From assembly GCF_002294725.1 (NCBI RefSeq), contig NZ_NSFT01000004.1, positions 372,001-436,000 of the forward strand: a stretch of 64,000 nucleotides of DNA. Reading direction: 5' to 3'. Below are positions 1-7,755 of the stretch, in pieces. The stretch is from Mesorhizobium sp. WSM4313. GTDB taxonomy: Bacteria > Pseudomonadota > Alphaproteobacteria > Rhizobiales > Rhizobiaceae. A program made the position numbers and the translations under genes. Position 1 is the first letter of the stretch, and each line of letters starts with the position of its first letter. The notes beneath the pieces are model-generated. The model worked only from the letters and a program-made list of their open reading frames with translations, had not been told where the DNA came from and searched no databases.

Positions 1-359
1 ATCGGCACGCCGAACACCTGGCGCAACAGGATCGGGAAGGCCGTCTCGCCGCCGCGGAACGGCACGATGTTGATCATCGCATTGTGGATCAGGATGACCC
101 GAAGCACGGCGCCGAAGCGGCCGTTCACGTCGCCGCGGAATTCGTCGCAGACACGCAGCGCCCTGAGCACGTAGGTGACGAACAGCGCCGCCGCGACTGC
201 CACGAAGGCGCCTGGTGTAATGGAGGCGAAGGCATCGCCGACCATCTTCCAGCGCTGGTCGCTGGCAAGCCATGCCAGCAGCGCCAGAGTGACGATTATC
301 GATATCGCTCGCTTCAAACAGGTCTCCAACGGGCCGCCCGGTCGGGGCGGAAGCGCCAT
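1..359 (-). CDS. Flippase-like / LPG-synthase TM-domain membrane protein (N-terminal part, cut by window edge)
   Basis: An integral inner-membrane protein running off the left edge; 119 codons are open on the minus strand from an ATG at 357-359. The translation has a basic N-terminus, hydrophobic segments near residues 18-32 and 48-66, and at residues 87-105 the stretch HNAMINIVPFRGGE followed by ILLRQVFGV. The N-x-x-x-P-x-R-x-GE pattern is typical of the lysylphosphatidylglycerol synthase transmembrane (UPF0104, flippase-like) family, which moves lipids or glycolipids or modifies lipid headgroups. No strong ribosome site precedes the ATG, so the start is provisional. Substrate cannot be inferred. 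Confidence 0.7.
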   Translation of the reverse strand, partial: MALPPRPGGPLETCLKRAISIIVTLALLAWLASDQRWKMVGDAFASITPGAFVAVAAALFVTYVLRALRVCDEFRGDVNGRFGAVLRVILIHNAMINIVPFRGGETAFPILLRQVFGVP

Positions 360-455
360 TCGAGGGCCTGCAAAGGGGGCGCTCTCGAATGTCGGCCCGA
401 CCGGCGCCGGTCCGATATCGGATCCGTGCCGGCTTTTTCAAGGCGCTGTTCCTAT

Positions 456-559
456 AGAGCAATTCCAGGAAAAGTGTGAGCGGTTTTCCGTCCGGAATTG
501 CGTCAAAACAAAGAGATAGAGCGGTTCGCCGTTTCCGTGAAACGGTGAAACGCTCTGGA
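456..559. repeat. RIME-like intergenic palindromic repeat, copy 1
   Basis: Two hairpins in tandem. The first has arms GCAATTCC and GGAATTGC around a segment containing AAAAGTGTGAGCGG; the second pairs AGAGCG with CGCTCT around GTTTC..GAAAC. A close copy lies at 33001-33127 and a partial one near 17056-17105. It occupies the gap between two genes, one of which starts at 359 on the minus strand. The name only states resemblance to rhizobial intergenic mosaic elements. Confidence 0.75.
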
Positions 560-656
560 GCAGCGGCGCCGGCGAATCCATAAGCTTGGTTGGAGCCTCG
601 ATCGAGGCGGCGAAAAGTGGGCGGACGTCGCGCCCGCCCGATATGCCGATTAAGCC

Positions 657-1130
657 TTACTCTCCGCCCATCTCTTTCTTGAACTGATCGAAATCGACCT
701 GCATGCCGTTGAAGATGGTGCTCCAATGGCGCGTCAGCGCCGCCATGATCACGGCCTCCTGGATCTCCTCGTCGGTGGCGCCGGCGTGCTTGGCGTTTTG
801 GGTGTCCGACCAGATGCAGTAGCTGCAGGGGATCTGCGCCGCGACCGCCAGCGAGATCAGCGACTTCTCCTTCGGCGTCAGCGCCGTCTTGTCGCTGAGC
901 TCGATGGCCTTGACCTCGGCCCAGGCGCCGGGCAGACCGGCCTTGGGGAATTGTTTGATGAAGCTCGGCACACCGCCCATGGTCGACTGGATGTCCTTCA
1001 GCGCCGCGTCATAGTCATCGGCGCGGGCCGGCGCGGAGGCGAGCAATGCGGCAGACACGCCCGCCGCGGCGATCAGCGAGGCGAAGCGAAGGCAGGAATG
1101 CGCGGTTGAGATGATGCGAATGACTGACAT
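657..1130 (-). CDS. Exported carboxymuconolactone decarboxylase / AhpD-like protein
   Basis: A 157-residue protein with a signal peptide (hydrophobic core about residues 15-33, cleavage plausible after APARA) followed by a CMD/AhpD-type helical domain. The redox motif is P101-C-S-Y-C105 followed by H115 in the NAKHAGAT segment, the arrangement used by AhpD-family peroxidase partners. A periplasmic location is unusual for a family that is mostly cytosolic. It is transcribed divergently from a TetR gene, with two palindromic operators between them, so it is probably the target of that repressor. Function as an antioxidant or decarboxylase is inferred from the family only. Confidence 0.85.
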   Translation of the reverse strand: MSVIRIISTAHSCLRFASLIAAAGVSAALLASAPARADDYDAALKDIQSTMGGVPSFIKQFPKAGLPGAWAEVKAIELSDKTALTPKEKSLISLAVAAQIPCSYCIWSDTQNAKHAGATDEEIQEAVIMAALTRHWSTIFNGMQVDFDQFKKEMGGE

Positions 1131-1155
1131 GATATTCTCCTCTGGTTTTTGTTAG

Positions 1156-1170
1156 CCTTACGATGTAAGG
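1156..1170. promoter_or_regulatory. Putative TetR operator O1
   Basis: Palindrome CCTTACGATGTAAGG with 6-bp arms around a 3-nt centre, in the divergent intergenic region between the AhpD-like and TetR genes. Its centre is 30 bp from that of the second palindrome, so both lie on the same face of the helix. Assignment to the neighbouring TetR protein is inference. Confidence 0.7.
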
Positions 1171-1186
1171 TGTGTGGAAGATGAAC

Positions 1187-1199
1187 CTTACAGTGTAAG
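1187..1199. promoter_or_regulatory. Putative TetR operator O2
   Basis: Palindrome CTTACAGTGTAAG with 6-bp arms around one central base, immediately upstream of the TetR start codon and sharing the CTTAC/GTAAG core with O1. The placement suggests autorepression as well as control of the divergent gene. Confidence 0.7.
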
Positions 1200-1211
1200 T
1201 TGTCAAGCGCC

Positions 1212-1883
1212 ATGGATGCACCGAGCAGAAAAAAGCGACCCCGCGGAAAACTCTCCCGCGAGATGATCGAGGACGCCGCCTTCGAGGTGATCGAGCGGGA
1301 AGGGCTTTCCGGCTTTTCGATGCGCAAGCTCGCCGCCAGGCTCGGCTGCGAAGCGATGAGCATCTATCACCACTTCCCCTCGCAGGCGCATCTCTACGAG
1401 GCGCTGGTTGACCGCCAGATGAGCGGGCTTGTAATCCCCGACGATAGGCTGCCCTGGCGCGAGCGGGCCCGCATCGGCATGCAGGAATTCCGGCGCGTCG
1501 CCACCGAGCACCCGGCCTTTGCGCCGTTCATCGTCGTCTACCGAATGAACTCGCCGCCCTGCCTCGCCAAGCTCAACGCCATCATCGGCCTGTTCGAGGA
1601 TGGCGGCTTCGGCCCCGAGCTCAGCGCCCGCTTGTTCCGCGCCGCCGGCTACTATCTGATGGGCGCGATCCTCGACGAGACGGCCGGCTATGCCAAGGGC
1701 CCTTCGGCGGTCACCACCGTCAGCGACGAGGAGCTGGCGCGCGACTATCCGAGCGTCGTGAAGGCCGGCGCCTATTTCGGCGCCGCCGGCTTCGACAAGA
1801 CTTTCGAGCTTGGCCTGGAAATGTTTCTGGACGAGATGGAGCGGGTCCGCGAAGCTGCGCGAAACGAACCCGCCAAAAAATAG
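1212..1883 (+). CDS. TetR/AcrR family transcriptional regulator
   Basis: A 223-residue repressor. The N-terminal TetR_N domain spans about residues 15-62 and its helix-turn-helix reads FSMRKLAARLGCEAMSIYHHF. The C-terminal ligand domain is typical in length but gives no ligand clue. I chose the ATG at 1212; a TTG four codons upstream (1200) is in frame but overlaps operator O2, and neither has a good ribosome site. The gene faces the secreted AhpD-like gene across about 80 bp holding two matching palindromes, which supports local control of that gene and of itself. Confidence 0.9.
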   Translation: MDAPSRKKRPRGKLSREMIEDAAFEVIEREGLSGFSMRKLAARLGCEAMSIYHHFPSQAHLYEALVDRQMSGLVIPDDRLPWRERARIGMQEFRRVATEHPAFAPFIVVYRMNSPPCLAKLNAIIGLFEDGGFGPELSARLFRAAGYYLMGAILDETAGYAKGPSAVTTVSDEELARDYPSVVKAGAYFGAAGFDKTFELGLEMFLDEMERVREAARNEPAKK

Positions 1884-1914
1884 CAGCGATCTCGCTCAGA
1901 AACCAAGGCTCTGA

Positions 1915-2541
1915 ATGCGCTTCCTGTGTGTCCTTCTCCTCATCGCCGGTGCCGCCATCGGCATCTTTTATCCCTGGGCGATGAGCAATTTTTCCGGCCA
2001 CCCCATCGGCACGTATCGCGTCTATGAGGGCGGCCGCTTCCGGCCCGCCACCGTGCAACTTGCCGCAGGCGACGCTCCAGTAAGGGTGCTGGTCGACCTG
2101 ACCGCGCGGGCCGAGCGCGTCGCGGGTCAGCAGCGAACGGTGCTGACGCTGACCGCAGCGCATGGCGGCCGTACGGTGCTGGCCTCGGCGCTCTCCTTCA
2201 ACCACACGGACAATCCGCGCCAGGCCAGCCCGCAACTGCCCGACAAGATCTTTCGCGACGAGGCGGGCGTCATCGATAAGGTCGTGCCCGGTCCTTACCT
2301 CTTCACCGTCGGACCCGGCGATGCCGACGGCATCGCCATGCGCGCGGTCGATCTCATCCTGCGCGCGGACACCGGCTCGATCGACGAACGCGCGCGGCCG
2401 GCCGGCTATACGCTGATGGGCGTCGGCCTTGCCGGACTGGCGGTTTCGCTGGTCTTCGGGCGCCGCGGCGGCGGCCCGCAAAATCCCAATTCGCAACCGC
2501 CACCGCCGCGCTGGGGCCGCAACGGTTCGCCACGAGCATGA
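1915..2541 (+). CDS. Conserved-looking membrane-anchored hypothetical protein
   Basis: A 208-residue protein I do not recognise. It starts with a hydrophobic helix (residues 3-22) that could be an uncleaved signal anchor and has a second membrane helix near residues 163-183 (YTLMGVGLAGLAVSLVF), followed by a Gly/Pro/Arg-rich tail. The 140-residue segment between them lacks cysteines and would be periplasmic, with beta-rich character. It lies 31 bp after the TetR gene on the same strand but has its own start and a repeat downstream. Coding is supported by its length, high third-position GC and clean flanks. Confidence 0.7.
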   Translation: MRFLCVLLLIAGAAIGIFYPWAMSNFSGHPIGTYRVYEGGRFRPATVQLAAGDAPVRVLVDLTARAERVAGQQRTVLTLTAAHGGRTVLASALSFNHTDNPRQASPQLPDKIFRDEAGVIDKVVPGPYLFTVGPGDADGIAMRAVDLILRADTGSIDERARPAGYTLMGVGLAGLAVSLVFGRRGGGPQNPNSQPPPPRWGRNGSPRA

Positions 2542-2584
2542 TGGCTAAAAGTGTGAAGCGGTTCTCGCTCGGCCTCATGCTCTC
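2539..2584. repeat. Short AGCATGATG-type palindromic repeat
   Basis: An imperfect inverted repeat between GCATGATG and CTCATGCTC around AAAAGTGTGAAGCGG. The same outer arms recur at 17118-17163, and the GTGTGAAGCGG core recurs in the other RIME-like copies. It fills the short gap before rlmJ. Confidence 0.5.
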
Positions 2585-2599
2585 TGAAGGTAAGCGCGC

Positions 2600-3448
2600 A
2601 TGAACTATCGCCACGCCTACCACGCCGGCAATTTCGCCGATGTCGTCAAGCATGCCGTGCTCGCGCGCCTCGTCGAATATCTCAAGCAGAAGGACAAGGC
2701 TTTTCGCGTCATCGACACCCATGCCGGGATCGGCCGCTACAATCTTGCCTCGGTCGAGGCCGGCAAGACCGGCGAATGGCAGACCGGCATCGGCCGGCTG
2801 GTAGAGTCCGCGCTCGAGCCGCAAGCGGCGGCGCTGCTTCAGCCCTATCTGGAAGCGGTACGCGCGCGAAATCCCGACGGCGGCCTCAAGTATTATCCCG
2901 GCTCGCCACTGATCGTGCGCCATCTCCTGCGCAACCAGGACCGGCTGACGGCGATCGAGCTGCATCCCGAGGATGCCGCGCGGCTGAAATCGGTCTTCGC
3001 CGGCGATTTCCAGACAAGGGTCATCGAGCTCGACGGCTGGCTGGCGCTTGGCGCGCAACTGCCGCCGAAGGAAAAGCGCGGCCTCGTCCTCATCGATCCG
3101 CCCTTCGAGGAGGAGGGCGAGTTCTCCAGGCTCGTCGAAGGCCTGCAGAAGGCGCATCGGCGCTGGCCGGGCGGCATCTACGCGCTCTGGTACCCGATCA
3201 AGGACCGCAAGGCGGTCACCGCTTTCCGCACGGCGTTGACGGAGACCGGCATTCCGAAGCTGCTCGACATCGCCTTCGAGATCCGGCCCGCCTCGAACGA
3301 GCCCAGCCTCGACGGCAGCGGGCTGGTGGTGGTCAATCCGCCCTATACGCTGGAGAGCGAATTGCGGCTGATGCTGCCGGTGCTGCATAAAGCGCTCGCC
3401 CTCCGGCAACCGTCGCGCTGGTCGCTCGATTGGCTGGCGGGCGAGTAA
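2600..3448 (+). CDS. rlmJ: 23S rRNA (adenine(2030)-N6)-methyltransferase RlmJ
   Basis: A 282-residue SAM-dependent enzyme that methylates N6 of A2030 in 23S rRNA. The family N-terminus MNYRHAYHAGNFADVVKH is intact; it is followed by the SAM-binding segment VIDTHAGIGRY (residues 38-47) and the catalytic DPPF motif (166-169) expected of N6-adenine methyltransferases. Length matches the family. It stands alone, with convergent transcription toward the AraC-type gene downstream. Confidence 0.95.
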   Translation: MNYRHAYHAGNFADVVKHAVLARLVEYLKQKDKAFRVIDTHAGIGRYNLASVEAGKTGEWQTGIGRLVESALEPQAAALLQPYLEAVRARNPDGGLKYYPGSPLIVRHLLRNQDRLTAIELHPEDAARLKSVFAGDFQTRVIELDGWLALGAQLPPKEKRGLVLIDPPFEEEGEFSRLVEGLQKAHRRWPGGIYALWYPIKDRKAVTAFRTALTETGIPKLLDIAFEIRPASNEPSLDGSGLVVVNPPYTLESELRLMLPVLHKALALRQPSRWSLDWLAGE

Positions 3449-3462
3449 GGCGACCGCATCGC

Positions 3463-4218
3463 CTAAGCCAGCGCCGTAGGCGTCACGCCGGTCAGCCGCC
3501 GGCTTTCGCGGATCAGATGCGCCTGGTCGGCGTAGCCGGCCTCGATGGCGAGCAGCGCGGTCGAGGCGTCGCCTTGCTGTCGTTGCAAGCGCCGGTACCG
3601 ATGGAAGCGCAGGATGCGGTCGAGCGTCTTGGGGCCATAACCGAAGGCGTCCTCGAAGCGGCGTCGCAGCGTCCGTTCGCTCATATGCAGCTGGCGCTGC
3701 AGGAAGGGAACCAGCGGCGTTTCCGGCGGCAAACCTTTGTGAATGACGTCGAAGGCCCGGCCCATCTGCGGGTCGAGCGCATCGCGGCCTTCGGTGCGTA
3801 TGCCGACCGTCTCTTCCAACTGCCGCAGCATGGCCGGCAGATCGCTCGCAGCCTTGATGCGATCCGACAGTTCGCGGGCACGCGTACCCCATAATTTCTG
3901 GAGATCGAGCCGCCCGCCGACGATTTCGCTGGCCGGCACGCCCAGCCAACCGGCGGCGGCGCCGGGCCGGAAGCGGAAGCCGACGATCACCGCGCCCGCG
4001 GCAGGCCGCTCGATCTGCGGCTCCTTGTCGGGGCCGGCCACGCGGAAGCGGCCGTCGATCCATTGCAGGTCGATCGTCGCATCCGGCGTGATGACGATGG
4101 GCGGAACGGCGCGGTCGTCCATGCGGTGGACCCAGACCGCGCAGAAGGCAGCGGCAAGGCCACCAGCGACGGGCCGCTCGCGAAAGAAGCCGGTGGTCTG
4201 CGCCAGGACCGGTTCCAT
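3463..4218 (-). CDS. AraC family transcriptional regulator
   Basis: A 251-residue regulator: an N-terminal sensor region of the DUF6597 type (about residues 1-130, with VHRMDDRAVPPIVITPD) and a C-terminal AraC/XylS double helix-turn-helix (about 160-250, with MSERTLRRRFEDAFGYGPKT and AGYADQAHLIRESRRLTG). I chose the ATG at 4218 because GGAGAGAG lies just upstream; the longer frame begins at 4305 without such support. It is divergent from the VOC and DoxX genes, which are its likely targets. The ligand is unknown. Confidence 0.9.
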   Translation of the reverse strand: MEPVLAQTTGFFRERPVAGGLAAAFCAVWVHRMDDRAVPPIVITPDATIDLQWIDGRFRVAGPDKEPQIERPAAGAVIVGFRFRPGAAAGWLGVPASEIVGGRLDLQKLWGTRARELSDRIKAASDLPAMLRQLEETVGIRTEGRDALDPQMGRAFDVIHKGLPPETPLVPFLQRQLHMSERTLRRRFEDAFGYGPKTLDRILRFHRYRRLQRQQGDASTALLAIEAGYADQAHLIRESRRLTGVTPTALA

Positions 4219-4400
4219 TCTCTCTCCGATCTGCTCCAGCGGGAGTTGCCGGATCGTGTGACGGTCATTTTGGCCGAAATCTTCAAGGCCGGCCACGTCA
4301 TCCATGGCAAAACGGACGCAACTTCACCGCGCTTCACGCGCTCGCATCAGACCGCATCCGTTTGCGGCTGTGGTCACGAATATAGAAAGGAGTGAGAGAA

Positions 4401-4823
4401 ATGAAAGCTCGCATCACCGTATTGACGCTCGGCGTCGACGATCTGGAAGCGTCGCTCAAATTCTATCGCGACGGCCTTGGGCTGCCGACGGAAGGCATCA
4501 TCGGCCGGGAATTCGAGCATGGCGCCGTCGCTTTCTTCGAACTCGCCGGCGGCTTGAAGTTCGCCATCTTCGAACGGTCCAGCATCGCCCATGACGCGAC
4601 GGTGCCGCAGAGCGGCCGCAGCCCGACCGAGCTCACCATTGGCCATAATGTCGGCAGCGAGGCCGAGGTCGATGCCGTGATGGCCGAGGCCGTCAAGGCC
4701 GGCGCACGCGTGGTCAAGCCGGCGCAAAAGACTTTCTGGGGCGGCTATGCCGGCTATTTCCAGGATCCCGACGATCATCTGTGGGAGGTCGTCTACAACC
4801 CGGCCTTCATTCCGCTGGATTGA
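4401..4823 (+). CDS. VOC (glyoxalase/bleomycin resistance/dioxygenase) family protein
   Basis: A 140-residue vicinal-oxygen-chelate fold protein. The first beta-alpha-beta module starts ITVLTLGVDDLEASLKFYRDGLGL and the second ends GYFQDPDDHLWEVVYNP, the two regions where metal ligands normally lie. The start is the ATG at 4401, preceded by AAAGGAGTG; an in-frame GTG at 4392 sits inside that ribosome site. It precedes the DoxX gene by 36 bp and is divergent from an AraC gene, a common arrangement for small stress or detoxification operons. The substrate is not evident. Confidence 0.9.
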   Translation: MKARITVLTLGVDDLEASLKFYRDGLGLPTEGIIGREFEHGAVAFFELAGGLKFAIFERSSIAHDATVPQSGRSPTELTIGHNVGSEAEVDAVMAEAVKAGARVVKPAQKTFWGGYAGYFQDPDDHLWEVVYNPAFIPLD

Positions 4824-4859
4824 GCAAAGCGAAGCGCGTCGTCGAGAGAGGGGGCCGCC

Positions 4860-5174
4860 ATGCCCGTTCAATCCATTCAAGCGCTTGGCGCTCTCCTCAT
4901 CGGCGGCGTGTTCGTCTTCGCTGGCATCGAGCATTTCCTGAAATTCGGAGCGATGCGCGACTATCTGGCCGCCCAGAAATTTCCGGCCCCGGCCTTGATG
5001 CTGGCCGTCGGTTCGACGGTCGAGGTCGCTGCCGGTTTCCTGCTTGCCGTTGGCATAACTCGGCCCTTTGCCGCCGGTGCGCTCGCCACCTTCACGCTGG
5101 CGACGAACGTCATGCTGCTACGCTTCTGGGCCGTGGAGGAGCCGGAGAGGCAGGTGCTGCGCAACGCGTCCTGA
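4860..5174 (+). CDS. DoxX family membrane protein, apparently frameshifted near the C-terminus
   Basis: A 104-residue DoxX-like membrane protein: four helices are expected, and hydrophobic stretches near residues 7-23, 45-67 and 70-90 are visible, with GVFVFAGIEHFLKF and GSTVEVAAGFLLAVG typical of the family. The frame closes after ERQVLRNAS. The next frame, however, continues RVLINIAVIGGLLLAGGL to a stop at 5219-5221, which is the usual DoxX ending (N-x-a-x-iGGLLL). One inserted base near 5140-5160 would join the two. This is either a real 3' frameshift or a sequencing error. It probably forms an operon with the VOC gene. Confidence 0.8.
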   Translation: MPVQSIQALGALLIGGVFVFAGIEHFLKFGAMRDYLAAQKFPAPALMLAVGSTVEVAAGFLLAVGITRPFAAGALATFTLATNVMLLRFWAVEEPERQVLRNAS

Positions 5175-5384
5175 TCAACATCGCCGTTATCGGCGGGCTG
5201 CTGCTTGCCGGAGGGCTTTAGTTTGGATGGGTTTCAGGTCAGGCCGGCTGACCTGAATCTCCATGCAACCCAATTAGCCGGTGAAGTCTGGAATGAAGTT
5301 TTACGGAAACCATTGTTTTCGCAACCGCTTGACCGCCGCCAAGTGCTCCCGCACAGTGTGCGGAACCGACCTTGAGAGGCTGTC

Positions 5385-5837
5385 ATGACTCGCTTCGCCC
5401 ATTCCGCCCTTGCCGCGCTGATTTCGCTATGCACCCCGTTGGCCACATCGCTGGGCTTCAGCCAGGCAGCGCATGCCGCCGACCTATCCATCTACACCGA
5501 GGATGACGGCAGCGTCTGTGGCGAGGCCTGGGTGCTGAACAAGATCACCGACCGCTTCTCTTATCAGGTGCATCACGTGCCGCATCTGCCGGACGTCGCG
5601 ATCACTGATTTCCGCAACATCCGCCAGCATCGTTATGAGCCGGCGAGCGATGAATGGCCGATCGGCCGCCACTATTGCCGCGCCACCGTCAACCTGACGG
5701 ACGGCCGCGACCGTTCGATCTTCTACCTGATCGAGGAAGGCCAGGGCTTTGCCTCGATCGGCGACAATGTCGAATTCTGCGTCTCCGGCTTCGACCGGTG
5801 GCTGGTGTATAACGGCCGCTGCCGCGTGCTGCGATAA
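5385..5837 (+). CDS. Exported hypothetical protein
   Basis: A 150-residue protein with a clear signal peptide (hydrophobic core about 8-25, cleavage likely after QAAHA). The mature part is acidic and aromatic, with four cysteines (CGEAW, HYCRATV, VEFCVSG and GRCRVLR) that could form two disulfides in the periplasm. No family is recognised. It has its own intergenic region and no same-strand partner close by, and is followed by a repeat element. Confidence 0.75.
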   Translation: MTRFAHSALAALISLCTPLATSLGFSQAAHAADLSIYTEDDGSVCGEAWVLNKITDRFSYQVHHVPHLPDVAITDFRNIRQHRYEPASDEWPIGRHYCRATVNLTDGRDRSIFYLIEEGQGFASIGDNVEFCVSGFDRWLVYNGRCRVLR

Positions 5838-5879
5838 TATTTTGCGGGCTGGTAGACATTGAGGTCGGCGCTCTACGGC

Positions 5880-6020
5880 GCCCCCCTCTGGCCTGCAGGC
5901 CTCTCCCCCACAAGAGGGGAGATTAGCGGCTTCGGCGTCCAGCTGCATTCTGCAGCCTTGGTGATTGGCGAAAGCCGGCGCGCCATCTGATTTCCCCCCT
6001 TGTGGGGAGATGGGGCGCTG
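5880..6020. repeat. Dispersed repeat family B, inverted pair 1
   Basis: Two half-elements in opposite orientation: the left contains CCCCTCTGGCCTGCAGGCC and CCCACAAGAGGGGAGATTA; the right contains GGTGATTGGCGAAAGCCGG and CCCCCTTGTGGGGAGATG. The same two half-elements occur at 50970-51168. The region between the exported hypothetical gene and the TetR gene consists mainly of this element. Confidence 0.8.
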
Positions 6021-6118
6021 TCCCGCCGACCTGTCGGAAGTTGGCTTCTGGTTTTCAGAGGTCGCCGCCGGAGCCATGCAAGCAGCTCCCGCTCACAGCC
6101 AGCTCCGCTGCCGCTCAC

Positions 6119-6742
6119 TCAGGCTGCCTTGTGGCCCGATACGTAAGCCTCGATCAGCTCGACCAGTTGCTTCTGCAATTCCGGCGCGTCGAGCATGTTG
6201 CGCCGTGCCGCGTTGTGAATCACGCCCTCGATCGCCGAGGAGAGCACGCGCGCCATCGTCTCGGTATCCTTGCGGCGCTTGCGATACTGCGCGACGGCAG
6301 CCGCATAATGTTCGAGATAGCGCGCCTGGAACGAGGCATGCGCGGCGCGTGAGCCGCGGTCGCCGGGCGCCTCGTCCAGCAGCACCTGGTGCAGCGTCGG
6401 ATGGATCGAGTGCGCGCCGATCATGCCGCGCACCAGCTCGCGCGCGAATTGCCTGAGCGGCTTCTCGTCGGCCGCCGCTTCGCGAATCACCGACAGCACA
6501 TGATCGAAGTGGCGGCGCCGGATCGCTTCGACCAGGGCGAGCTTGTCGGGGAAATATTGATAGAGCGAGCCGATGCTGACGCCCGCGGCCTCTGCCACCT
6601 TGTTGGTGGAAAAGCCTGCCCAGCCGAGCTCGCTCAAAACGTGAGCACCGGCTTCGATGATCGCCTCGACGGTGGCGATCGAACGCGCCTGGCGCGGCTG
6701 CTTGCGCATGCGTGCGGCCGGCTTTGCAACGCGAGTAGACAT
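6119..6742 (-). CDS. TetR family transcriptional regulator
   Basis: A 207-residue TetR protein. After a basic N-terminus (residues 1-22) the DNA-binding domain contains FSTNKVAEAAGVSIGSLYQYFPDK, a textbook TetR helix-turn-helix, followed by an all-alpha C-terminal ligand domain. It is divergent from a DinB-family gene with a 71-bp gap. I could not see a convincing palindrome in that gap, so control of the DinB gene is only suggested by position. Confidence 0.9.
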   Translation of the reverse strand: MSTRVAKPAARMRKQPRQARSIATVEAIIEAGAHVLSELGWAGFSTNKVAEAAGVSIGSLYQYFPDKLALVEAIRRRHFDHVLSVIREAAADEKPLRQFARELVRGMIGAHSIHPTLHQVLLDEAPGDRGSRAAHASFQARYLEHYAAAVAQYRKRRKDTETMARVLSSAIEGVIHNAARRNMLDAPELQKQLVELIEAYVSGHKAA

Positions 6743-6813
6743 GCTGGCCCGTCTCCCGAGAATATAGACAGGATACTCACATTCAATTCACCAACGCAAA
6801 TGGGGCGGCAAAG

Positions 6814-7344
6814 ATGAGTGCCAAGACCTTGCTGAAGGGCATGCTCGCCTACCAGGCGCGGGCGAACGACGAGCTGGTGGAGAAGCTTGCCGGGATGGAT
6901 CCGTCTCGCGACGCCGGGGAACGCCACGCCGCGATCCGCCTGATGAACCATATCCATGTCGTGGCGCGGATTTTTGCCGCGCATCTGAAGGGCGTCGCCC
7001 ATGGCTATGCGAGCGACAATACGCCGGACACGCCCGAGCCGCGCGCGTTGCGCGCCGCCTTGGCCGAGATCGACGGCTGGTATCTCGACTATCTCGAAGC
7101 CGTTTCGGAGCAAAGGCTTGCCGATCCTGTCGCTTTCACCTTCACTGACGGCGACAGGGGCTGCATGACGAGGCAGGAGATGCTGATCCATATCGTATTG
7201 CACGGCAGCTACCATCGCGGCGAAATCGGCCGCATGCTGGCCGCCATCGCGCTCTCGCCGCCCTGGGACACCTACGCCGTCCATCTGCACCAGGCCGAGC
7301 CGGCGCGCCGCCTGCGGCACGGACGCCACCCGGCGGGCGTTTGA
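6814..7344 (+). CDS. DinB family protein (putative metal-dependent four-helix hydrolase/transferase)
   Basis: A 176-residue DinB/YfiT-like four-helix bundle. The metal-binding histidines expected of the family are visible at H46 (MNHIH), H130 and H134 (VLHGSYHRGEIG). Members range from thiol transferases to proteins of unknown function, so the reaction cannot be named. The C-terminal segment ending TYAVHLHQAEPARR is normal for the subgroup. It is divergent from a TetR gene and probably controlled by it. Confidence 0.85.
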   Translation: MSAKTLLKGMLAYQARANDELVEKLAGMDPSRDAGERHAAIRLMNHIHVVARIFAAHLKGVAHGYASDNTPDTPEPRALRAALAEIDGWYLDYLEAVSEQRLADPVAFTFTDGDRGCMTRQEMLIHIVLHGSYHRGEIGRMLAAIALSPPWDTYAVHLHQAEPARRLRHGRHPAGV

Positions 7345-7755
7345 ATGCGGCGCGTGAATATGAGCTTTAAGCTCACTTTAAAGCGCTCAAGCTTTGGTCG
7401 TCGCATCTGGCCGGTTCGTCTGTAGATGTTTCTGCTGGACAAGATGAAGTCGACGTTCGACGGCCTCTTGTCTATTATGAGCACTCTGCTCACATTGTGA
7501 TGCAAGGTTATGCCGCTGGTCGATGGAGGATCGGGCGATAGAAGCCGCGCGAAAATCTGTGCGCCAGGCCGTCACTTCGAAAGTGACAGATTCGCTCACA
7601 ATTTTTCCATGAGATGCATCTTAAAGCGTTTCGTGTAACCAAAATTCAATAACTGAAAATCATTGTGTTGCTTCGCTGGCTAGACAGTCGCGAGTCAGAT
7701 ATGCATAGACACGCCGGGTCACTCACGACCATTGGCAAAACGCAAGGGGCATCGC
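7345..7755. other. Intergenic region, no gene recognised
   Basis: About 410 bp that is less GC-rich than its surroundings. A small hairpin GAGCTT-T-AAGCTC lies near 7361-7373 just after the DinB stop. No supported reading frame is seen. The 3' part presumably carries the promoter of the histone-like gene, but no -35/-10 pair stands out. Confidence 0.5.

Noticed and set aside
2354..4063. 569-codon minus-strand frame spanning rlmJ and part of the AraC gene
   Set aside because: Arg/Ala-rich, overlaps two certain genes, no domain seen.
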